This document shows positions 55,342 through 64,000 of a stretch of 64,000 nt of DNA, piece after piece (the stretch's first letter is position 1; every line of letters starts with the position of its first letter). Source of the DNA: Marasmius tenuissimus (taxonomy: Eukaryota > Basidiomycota > Agaricomycetes > Agaricales > Marasmiaceae); the NCBI GenBank assembly GCA_029532415.1, contig JAQOTA010000068.1, positions 1 to 64,000 of the forward strand. Direction: 5' to 3'. The notes below the pieces were generated by a model. The model was not told the origin of the DNA and did no database searches. It was given only the letters and a program-made list of their open reading frames with translations. Both the position numbers and the translations under genes were made by a program.

Positions 55342-57333
55342 TCTCTCCATGCGGGACTGCTGATGCCGGTGGGATTACTACGAGGTTTAGCTGCAAGTAA
55401 CGGAACGCCCTTCAATACGTCGTACAGCATGCGGAATTCCCAGTCAGAAAGGACCACTCCGAGATGGTCTGAAATAGACATGGATGGTACCAAATCGGCC
55501 TATCTCGACAACCTATTTGCGAGTGCCCTAGCCCGGTGTTACCCGACCCTCAGCCCGAAACTCTTCCAGGGTGTTACCGACATTGGAACTAAAGGACAAC
55601 ATTAGCTCAGTCACGCCGAGAAAGAATCGATAGCGTACCGGGTACGACTCAATCGAATATGGAGGGCTCTTTGCTGTGAGACGACGACGGCAGAAAATAG
55701 AACACAACGTAGACCCCTGGCAAGCGCAGATCCGAGACTAGAGAAAATTCAGGCTACTGTTCTCGTATCTTGCCCGGTTGTGGGGTCATTTGACGTGTCG
55801 ATTCTTCGACTGTAGATGTTGAGCTGTCGCGAGAGGATTGAAACGCGTCAGTTAGGCCTCGACACGAGATTGTGGTCTACACCATGCACCCGGATTTCCG
55901 ACTAAATGTATGACCTGACCACTTATTTGGACGTGAAGCGCAGTAGTTCAGGTATTCGATGGCGTTCGAGCTGGTTCGAGGTGCAAGCAGCGGGCAATAA
56001 ATTGGCGGACATGATGGTGGTAGGGAAGAAAGGATCCAATGATGGACAGGCTCGAACGAAGAGGCTTGCGTTAATTCAAATTGGTCCTTGGACTGCGCCA
56101 AACGATTACATATCAATAAGCACACGGACCACGACGTCATCAATGCGTCTTCCATCTTGAGTACTTACTTTCACTTGCCCTCAGCACAAACATCACCACT
56201 TCGAGTTGGAAGGTAACATAGGGAGGAGGTTTGGCCATTCTGAACCAATGCTGATCTATTTTTAGCTCATACTTCCAGGAGCTCGCGCTCAGAACCGAAG
56301 GTTATGGCCAGGTTTGGTCCCAAAATGCCCAATATCATCTGGTATTGTTCACCACTATCTCCCTAGGGAGACGTACTAGAACCTGCGATCCGTGACGCCT
56401 AAACATCTATAGAGAACACACTCTGTGCGGGTCTCGTGTTCAAGCTTCAAGCTTCGTTCCAGGCAAGAATCTGCAAGAGCAAGCCGAGAGCGAGAAAGCT
56501 AGGAAGACCCAGACTAGGTCATCAAAGAGTTTGGGTTGGCTTGTCCAATCGGACCACCACTCTGCCTCTTCTCGCTGTCAAACAGTCTCCAAAATGCTAA
56601 GGGCAGAATGAACAAGAGCTGTAATGATATCTTCTCTCCAACTTGAACTCGGAATGTTCAAGCTCCGGATTCGCTATTCTGACACTCGAAATCTTGAGCT
56701 CCTTCAGACTCACATATCTCGCTCCCATCAATCAGAGTCTTCCGTGCAAGCACGATGTCATGGATACACCACGCCGTTGGACCGTCGGACTCGTACCCGA
56801 CCAGAAAAAGAATACAAAACGCGTCCAGGAAATTGAATGGGGACGCCAAAAAAGCCCTTGTGGATATTCATGAACAAGGGTGCCCTCCGAACAGTGTCAC
56901 CTACAATTACATGTCTCTACAGCACTACTCAAATACATCCTCGTTCGGATCTGACATTCAACCTCTAACATCGCGAGTCATCTACCAGCCGCCAAACTCA
57001 CTCGTAGCGTCATCAGTCCCCGGAATATTTAATTCGTTGGAGCGTTCTATGCAAGCAGAATGTCATGCACTCAATACGCCGTCAGAATCGCACCCGACGA
57101 AAAAAACGCACGCTTTCAATCCACGAGAGACGTCGAATGTTCAGAAGTTAAGCGCTTTTTGAACATTTCTATCTCTAGAGGACGCTCATAGCCGCTCTAT
57201 GAAACCACATAAAAGGGACCGCACCTACAAGCCTTGACCTCAGCACCCCACAAGTTTCACACTGTACGTGTTCTCCCGAGTCCCTCCCTGTCCCATACAT
57301 TCAACAGCCACCTTTACAGATCTTACTATCTCA
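55342..57333. other. Region without supported genes upstream of the DUF3472-like gene
   Basis: This includes the extra 1 kb of the first duplication copy and its outer arm (56370-56565). Frames at 55309-55605 and 56755-57162 have no recognisable motif. ACATAAAAGGG at about 57207 may be the TATA box of the gene starting at 57336. Confidence 0.35.
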
Positions 57334-57335
57334 AC

Positions 57336-58064
57336 ATGTTTTCCAAGCTTTCAGCATTCGCACTTGTGGCTCTTCTGCCAGCATATACCCATGCTCTAGT
57401 CGGAATCGACTGGTCCATGGCTAAAACCCCGTCCTCGGGACTAAAGGACATCACTTTCCCCATAAACATGGCCAACGCCGCTCACGAATCCGGCTACTAC
57501 TATGCCATGCAATACGGCTTCGTCGATCTCAACGATGTCGGATACACAGGCATCCAGCCACGACCCGACAAAAGCGGACAGAGCATCGTGCACGGCGTCT
57601 TCTCTAGCTTTGTCCCGGGGACTACGACTAGCGACAGCCAATGCACCCCCGGTGCAGATGGCGGACCTGGAGTGAGCTGCTCTGTCGAAATTCCGTCCTC
57701 GTACGCCGACACATACAACTTTGTTGTCAATAACACTGAGGGGACGACGTGGGCGGGGACGATGGTTGATACCGCCACTGGAAAGGAGACGCACATTGGC
57801 TCGTGGACGCTTCCCTCGGGCTCTGGAGGGATCCAATCCAGCCAGGTCGGGTTTGTAGAGTACTATCTCTGGAACGATGGGGGGGACCACCCTTGCAATA
57901 CGCTCCCGAAGACAGAAGTATTCTTTGGGACGCCAACGACAAGGACGGGTGGCGCGGGTCCGGGGAGTTTGGGCAATGCATATGAATATGGGGACTGCGT
58001 CGGGCAGGTCAAATTCTCTCAGGTTCACACTGCTGAGAAGGTGTCAGTGAAGGTTGGGTTCTAG
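57336..58064 (+). CDS. Secreted DUF3472-like protein
   Basis: An intronless gene of 242 residues. I chose the ATG at 57336 because it opens a signal peptide, MFSKLSAFALVALLPAYTHA, cut before LVG; an in-frame ATG at 57234 lies upstream. The mature part has DITFPINMANAAHESGYYYA, MQYGFVDLNDVGYTGIQPRP, HGVFSSFVPGTT, and WAGTMVDTATGKETHIGSW, then VEYYLWNDGGDHPCNTLPKT. This fits the DUF3472 beta-sandwich family, which occurs in bacteria and as secreted proteins in fungi. There are four Cys in the mature chain, possibly two disulfides. No enzymatic activity is established. It lies between the two copies of the segmental duplication but is single-copy here. Confidence 0.7.
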   Translation: MFSKLSAFALVALLPAYTHALVGIDWSMAKTPSSGLKDITFPINMANAAHESGYYYAMQYGFVDLNDVGYTGIQPRPDKSGQSIVHGVFSSFVPGTTTSDSQCTPGADGGPGVSCSVEIPSSYADTYNFVVNNTEGTTWAGTMVDTATGKETHIGSWTLPSGSGGIQSSQVGFVEYYLWNDGGDHPCNTLPKTEVFFGTPTTRTGGAGPGSLGNAYEYGDCVGQVKFSQVHTAEKVSVKVGF

Positions 58065-58344
58065 TCGTGTCCATGTTTTGGATGCCGACGGAAACCTAGC
58101 TGTTTGCAATGATTCGAAATGTGATGCTTACTTTTGCTAGTTACGTTTTGCCATGAATCTGTAATCGATGTCTCCTTGTATTCTCACCGTCATAATAAAC
58201 CTGAACGTATTTGACCCTCGTAGCCAACTCACTTTGCGCAACAGCCCCTTCAATTTAGCTTGTAATGTCCACAGCTTGTTTGTCTTCCGATACATAGAAC
58301 TGGCCCCCAATGTGTTCGCTCTCGTCTGAAAAGTTCAAGTCAAT

Positions 58345-59745
58345 CGGAAGGCTACCAGAGTTTTCGTGTAACGACGCTGCCTGGGTTTCGAGGCTTCAAA
58401 GTGCAATTTCGCAGTTTTGTGAGAGGGGCCCGCAAGATGTGGAAGAGCGGATAAATACTGTGTATTTCGAGCGAGTTCCGAGGTTAAGGTGACTTCAGGC
58501 ACTGTAATGGGAGAGAAGCCATGTTAAGTATAAGCCGTACCTGGTCCCTTCACTCAGCAGCCGTGATGATCTTTGCAGACGCGCCAATTGAATCCCAGCC
58601 GACATCTCTTCCTTCTCTTGGCGTGGCATGCCGCCGGTCGCATTGCCAATCCCGCTTGTGAGAGACACACATATATCCTCGAGAAGACTGATGCATCAGG
58701 TCGCGAGATGTTGGTCAATGCAGGACAGATTGACGGTTGACTGTTACTCGAACGTTACAATTACTTTATCCGAATACGTTTTTCATTTGCCAGTCGGTTG
58801 TTGGAAGTGTCTCAGGTTGATATTCTAGTAGAGGGTCCTCAAGGTTTTTCCAAGGTGGCAAAACTTTCTTGCGAAAGCGTTCTGGCCTAGACGGCCTGCA
58901 TCAGATGGACGCGAGCAGTAGGCCCAGGGCCTTTGATGAAGCTTGATGATGGTGGAAAGGAGATACCGTGAACGCCCTTTAAGCGCCGGTCACCCGTCCC
59001 GCAGTCAACGTGTTTCGACTTTCGATGTCGATACCTATATACAGGCTACCGAGGACCCCCCGCAGGTTGTAATAACGCAGTATTCTCACAGCCATCCAAT
59101 GAGGGATATAAACAGGAACCTCAGGTCTGCAAACGATCTTGCCCGACCACCACCATCTCCTCTCCTTCTGACGAAGCTTGACTTCGAAAGCTCGACCAGG
59201 AGCTTGTCTGAGTGATAATACTTGGATTCAACTGAGCGAAACGCCCGTTATTCATGGCTCCACTCACGAACCCCCCGACGACTACGAACCTCCTTAATAT
59301 CACCACGCGTTGGACTCTTATCCTCCTCACTCTAACACTCCTGTCCATAACCGCGATCGGAGTACCACCTCTCGTCGACCAACCCTCCTCGATCCTTCAT
59401 GTCCAAGACAAGCCTTGGTACGCATCGTTTTCTGATGCCTCACCATCCTGCTCTGACCATCTCCTATTCACAGTTCATCTCCGTTTCCATCAGGCTTCTC
59501 CCTTCAACGCCACAGCTCATCCGAGTCTAGCATTATTATGGAACGTCTTGCTTGGTTACGAGCAACGCGGACGCAATTCATAGTGACGGAAAGCAACGAC
59601 ATGGCTCAAATGTTGCGAGCGTCCTCTTTGATTGATAGCTGGGTTTAGAGAGGTCTTTGAAGGCAAATGGGGATTTATGAAAGGGTTACGAACTGGTTGT
59701 ATTCGCTGTGTAAAGTACTTGTATTCCTTGACCCGAGACTGGTGG
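58345..59745 (+). repeat. Segmental duplication, copy 2
   Basis: Direct partner of 53985-55340 with many substitutions and small indels. It resumes after a short gap at 59790-59985. It carries the less damaged copy of the small membrane protein gene. Confidence 0.75.
59254..59583 (+). CDS. Small putative membrane protein, uncertain
   Basis: A 109-codon frame starting MAPLTNPPTTTNLLNITTRW with one strong hydrophobic helix, TLILLTLTLLSITAIGV, near the N-terminus, followed by VPPLVDQPSSILHVQDKPWY. It is likely a signal anchor or short type II membrane protein. The frame beyond PWYASF may include an intron. It has a decayed copy at 54881-55141. Not recognised. Confidence 0.35.
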   Translation: MAPLTNPPTTTNLLNITTRWTLILLTLTLLSITAIGVPPLVDQPSSILHVQDKPWYASFSDASPSCSDHLLFTVHLRFHQASPFNATAHPSLALLWNVLLGYEQRGRNS

Positions 59746-59989
59746 TGCAATTATAGAGATCTAGCCAAGCCACGGGGAGTCCTCTGTGTCGTGCAACGCG
59801 TGAAACGTAATGGAACCTGCCACTGACGCGTAAACGTCTACAGAGCAAAGACAACTCTCTTGTATGCAAGCTTCATGCCAAGAAATATAAGAAGACAGCA
59901 TCGTGCAAGAAACTAAGAGAGCGAGCCGAGAGCGAGAAAGCTAGCAGGACCAAGGTTACTGAAGAATTTGGGTTGGGTGGTCTGGTCGG

Positions 59990-61015
59990 GTTGCATATAG
60001 TTTTGTAAACCCTGACAAGAAGACAAATAGGTTCTAAGCTCACCCTGACACAAGCTGTCATGGATTCGCCTGGCGCCAATCCATGAATTGCCTGTGGGGC
60101 CCCACTTGGTCGGGTTCTCCTAAATGGCGACTGGAATAAAGCAGCGAGCGCCGGCTGCATTCAATCGGGAGCTTGAACAACGAACTGACCATATGGGACG
60201 ACATTGAGGGTGAAGTAGCAACCCTGTACACGGAGGTTAAACTCCAGCACCTTTGATCCGTTTCTAGGTTATATCTGCTTTCCCTGTGTTGATCGAGATC
60301 ATCCAAAGACCAGTTTTCGTTGTCTTCTCAAGCCGTGAATCTCCCTTTCAGTCGTACCAATGATATCAACAGACGGGGACAGAGGCAGACTGAGATAATC
60401 TAGCTTACCGAGCGTGTGTAACGACCTCTGCCGCGAGCGCATGTCCTTACAGCATGTGAGGTTCACAGCAGCTCACAGCTCCGAGAGATCGAGTTCCGGA
60501 TGAAGTTGAGTCTCGGAAGCAAATCGAAAACAGTCCGAATTCCAATATTTCTGTAACTGCGAGATCCGAGATCGAGCAGATGTTGGGTGGTTTTGTGGGC
60601 GAGACGCAGTATTCGAGAGTGTTCGTGGTCTCTCGGAGTCGAGTCGACGTGGTCGCTGAGAAAGAAGGAGCTAACTTAGTGTGAGCAAAGGTCACAAGTG
60701 TGACGTGCCACCTGCAGTACCAAGCTCTTTCTTCAACTGTCACCACCATATTCGCCAAGTTTCATGGTTTACAGCGGACTCGATTTCAATACGTTTTTCT
60801 CTGCAGAAACGATCTTGGCCTGCTCTCGATGACACCGGTACGTCCATATTTAGTTTATTTGAAACTCATGTGGTCGAAACTTTGATGCCTTGGACTTAGC
60901 TTTACGCGACACGTGAATATGAGGGGTTATTTTCCTAAATATTTAAGGGTGGAGTGCACTCGTCCCGAAATATTCTCCCATTGTTGGACTCTGTTCCTTC
61001 TTCTCCTCCCCCATC
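59990..61015. other. Upstream region of the glucanase gene
   Basis: Only unassigned frames (60447-60758 -, 60681-60899 +). TATTTAAGG at about 60937-60945, some 75 bp before the glucanase ATG, may be its TATA element. Confidence 0.35.
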
Positions 61016-62981
61016 ATGTCTCGCTCTTTTTTCCAAACCCTCACCGCCGCCATCTGTGGCCTGTCGCTCGCTTCGTCCACTCTCGCAATCAACCCTCGCT
61101 TCCCGTACGGCGACCAGAAGGTTAGAGGCGTGAATCTCGGTGGCTGGCTTGTGCTCGAGGTGAGCTCGTCGTTTCACGTCCTCGCCTAACGTGAAATGGA
61201 CTGACGCAATGTTATCAGCCATGGATCACGCCTTCTCTGTTCGACAACACAGGTATGAAGCATGCGGTCGATCAAAACGTGCATCTAACACGTCGCGGTG
61301 TGAAGGCAACGACGGAATCATCGATGAATTCACGTTCGGCCAGTTCCAGGATCGTGGCGAGGCCCTCAATGTTCTCAGACAGCATTGGGATACCTGGATC
61401 ACCGAAGGCGATTTCGCTGAAATCGCTGCCGCTGGGTGAGTCAAGGATACTTTCGTCTCCACACCGTCAGTCGCTGACAACTGAAATCGATAGCTTGAAT
61501 CATGTTCGCATCCCAATCGGCTATTGGGCTTTCGAGACTGCCGCCGGCGAGCCTTACATTGATGGACAACTCCCTTACCTCGAGAAGGCTGTTGGCTGGG
61601 CTGCGAATCACGGTCTGAAAGTCATCGTTGATCTTCATGGTGCGTTTCCACTCCTTTCTTTCCACCCCACGGACCCTTGTGCTCACATGGTTTCTTGCTT
61701 TTCTTAGGAGCGCCTGGCAGTCAAAATGGGTATGTTTTCCCTCGGTTCGCCTCCGCCTATTCATTCCCGACTGACGTCGTAATGACAGCTTCGATAATTC
61801 GGGACAGAAAACCGACAATCCGTGCGTGATCAACAGTTTCAGATTCCAAGTTCCTCACGCGTCATTCTGTGCAGTCAATGGCCTTTCAACCCAAGCTTCG
61901 TCTCTCGTACCAACGACATTATCAAGCGCATTGCAGACATGTTCAAAGACAACCCTGACAACGTTCCCATCATCGCCCCATTGAACGAGTTAGTGGCGTA
62001 TTCTGACAGTCGATCTGATCGCCAGGATTTTGACTTTATTCCCGTAAAGGCCGGCAGGTTTCCGAGATGGGTTCTTGGATGTCACGCGACAGGTATGGTC
62101 CCCATACAAACGCTTTCAAAGGCATGTTTTTCTCAAGGGACATCATCTCCTCAGTTCTGGCGTGACAGTTACGGAAACATTCGGTGCGTCATATCTTGTG
62201 GAAAGTGCGCGGGAGAACTGAGGCTAATGGACTTGTACGCGCAGGTTCCCTTTCGGAAGTGATAGGCAAAGCGACACTGTTGTCATGATTCACGATGCTT
62301 TCCAGCCTCTGAGCACTTGGCAAGGCTTCATGACGCCTCCTGACTTTGAGGGCGTTGCGATGGACACGCACGTTTATGAAATGTTCACTCCTGAAGTACG
62401 TACTGATATCCATCATCCCCATCGAAGTACAAGCACCGCACCTTGTGCTCCCCCCATTCTCCGCGTTCCCTTGGCTGCACGGATGAACTAACGCTGTTAT
62501 GTCATAGGGAAACGCAAAGAGCTTCCAAGACCATATCAACGATGCTTGCAACCGTGCTGGAGACCTCTCTACGTTCGATTTGTGGACCATCGTCGGTGAA
62601 TGGACGCCTGCTGCTAACGACTGTGCCAGGTATCTCAACGGTCGCGGAGTTGGTATCCGATACGAGGTGCGTTTCGGCTCGTGTACATACTTCTTCATTT
62701 GTGCTTACTCTCCTCGCGATCAGGGAACCTACCCTGGCTCCTTCCGTGTCGGAAGCTGCAGTGGTCTGACTGGCCGTGCTTCCTCCTTCAGCAACGAGTA
62801 CAAGACCTTCCTCCGCCAGCACTGGGAGGCCCAGGTCACTACCTACGAGAAGGCCGAAGGATGGATCCAATGGACATGGAAGGCTGAAAACGCCGACGAG
62901 TGGACCTACCAAGCGGGTTTGCGCAATGGATGGATTCCACAGAACCCAACTGATCGCCAATTCCCCAACATTTGTGGTTGA
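61016..62981 (+). CDS. Secreted exo-beta-1,3-glucanase, GH5 family (EXG1-like)
   Basis: Hydrolyses beta-1,3-glucan from chain ends during fungal wall remodelling. The start at 61016 gives [20 protein letters not shown], a signal peptide, then [12 protein letters not shown]. Exons continue with [66 protein letters not shown], a GH5_9 hallmark split by two introns, and [20 protein letters not shown]. The acid/base Glu lies in LNEPAGF: the codon is split by an intron from about 61988 to about 62050 and followed by [20 protein letters not shown]. Later blocks are [22 protein letters not shown], and [20 protein letters not shown] with the nucleophile Glu in VGEWT (about 62595). It ends [20 protein letters not shown] and [12 protein letters not shown] at 62981. 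About ten short introns, all GT..AG; the frame appears intact. Confidence 0.93.
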
Positions 62982-64000
62982 ATTTCTTCGCAACAAAGAA
63001 AGGAAAACATGGACCCAACAACTGTGGACCTAACAAATTGAATGGAACTTTTGCATCATCGGTAATCGGCTCGTCTCTTTTGACTCGATGACGATGCCTT
63101 TGAACGTTCTTGTGCTATTTACAACTCGTACACACACGCCCTTTTTTAATACCATTATTCCTTCATACCAACTATTCTTTGTATCTTGGACGGCTTTAGC
63201 TTTACGACCTGTTTACGCATATATACCATGGATTCCCCCAAGGATTGACGTTTTTGGCCACATGAGCTCGAGAACACCATTATGCGTACGACACTGGGAG
63301 GCCCCTGTAATTGACGCCGTGTTGGTCATTTGGAGGGTTTGTTGCGTACACCAGTACTGCTCAGCTTGCCAGCAGATCCCGATGATTTTGAACGGCATAC
63401 GATAGCTACCGCAGATTCGAGCGCTTCAAGCCCGGCGTCAAAGCCCGAGCTGATGCCCGTGACCATTCTCCCACAATCTCCCGCGACTACTGCTCTTTTC
63501 CTTTCCTCCATGGTCAGCTTCTACTGTACCCAGCTGGACCCTCGAAAGTATCCCGCCGCGATCAGTATCTCTGAGGCTCAGTTCATCAATCTCATCAGTT
63601 CGTAGAACCAGGAACATCAACTCCGCGGGGAAATTCGCCCCACTCAACTTGACTCGGGAAGTGCCGCTTGCAGCGGCGGCACACCTTTGCTTGTCTCGGA
63701 GATTCGTACAATCACTGTTGTAATCTGTGAGAGTTGAACGTTAGACATCAGAGCTAATCACAGAGCCAGAGGATATGAACGGTTCAAACGTTGCCGTTGT
63801 CGAGTCGGAGCAGTTGGGCGTGAAAGCGAAGGTAGGATAAGCTATTATGGAGACAAAGATCCATTGAAAGTAGTTCCGTCGGATCACTTGTTTGGTTGTG
63901 TGTACGATGTAAGTCCCGACGGGTGAATTATCACATACGAAGGACCTTGACAAGCAAGGTGACTTTCTCTGCCACTGCTTGGCCACTGGTAGTCGAGATC
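62982..64000. other. Downstream region to the window end
   Basis: Short frames only. The plus-strand frame 63330-63605 and minus-strand frames 63438-63986 overlap and neither has a recognisable domain. A gene running off the right edge on the minus strand is possible (a hydrophobic segment WIFVSIIAYPTFAF is visible) but unsupported. Confidence 0.3.

Noticed and set aside
57441..58028. Minus-strand frames opposite the secreted DUF3472-like gene
   Set aside because: They are shadows of a GC-rich coding region; the plus-strand frame has a signal peptide and conserved blocks.

Overview
The window is eukaryotic and reads as a basidiomycete (Agaricomycetes) chromosome segment. Genes are broken by many short introns of about 50-60 bp with GT..AG borders and CTRAC-type branch sites. 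Several coding families are ones I know as expanded in mushroom-forming fungi: KDZ transposase with a CxC2 cluster, DUF6534 membrane proteins, CE16 esterases with a CBM1, and large orphan families. I cannot name the species.

Layout. (1) 1-14,540: a candidate large KDZ DNA transposon. It has an apparently intact KDZ transposase (494-4653, -), four further multi-exon genes that look like cargo (5193-7252 -, 7204-9685 +, 9788-10870 -, 11330-13722 +), and flanks dense in a TTAACGG motif. Imperfect inverted ends lie near 17-60 and 14452-14494. (2) 15,783-28,558: a CACTA-like element with a 13-bp terminal inverted repeat and a TGA target duplication. It carries an orphan coiled-coil gene, a transposase gene that has lost its catalytic middle, and a 1,991-bp inverted duplication of its own left end. 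A complete Ty1/copia retrotransposon (17,831-24,719, -) is nested inside, with 321-bp LTRs and a GTTGA target duplication. Its single long gag-pol frame is broken only by three TGA codons, and its 3' LTR holds a 547-bp hAT-type MITE with an 8-bp target duplication. (3) 28.5-44.2 kb: more ordinary gene space with a DUF6534 seven-helix membrane protein, an orphan multi-exon gene, inositol-3-phosphate synthase (INO1) and the mitochondrial import receptor TIM50. (4) 44.7-50.2 kb: two paralogous genes for secreted or surface-anchored small proteins, separated by nested MITEs, with one more MITE inside an intron. (5) 50.7-53.8 kb: a tandem pair of secreted CE16 GDSL acetylesterases, one with an N-terminal cellulose-binding CBM1. 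(6) 54-60 kb: a diverged direct segmental duplication around a single-copy secreted DUF3472-like protein. (7) 61.0-63.0 kb: a secreted GH5 exo-beta-1,3-glucanase.

How the parts relate. The right half is largely secretome and housekeeping: plant wall deacetylation (CE16, CBM1), fungal wall glucan remodelling (GH5), inositol synthesis and mitochondrial import. The left half is layered mobile DNA whose order can be partly read from nesting and target duplications: CACTA first, then copia, then the hAT MITE. The inverted duplication may be the most recent, because its arms look identical while the copia LTRs already differ at four sites. The copia damage (TGA stops, one catalytic Asp to Asn, three of four LTR differences) fits CpG transitions, as expected from cytosine methylation and deamination. 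The most unusual object is the KDZ element with its cargo genes and subterminal repeat arrays.
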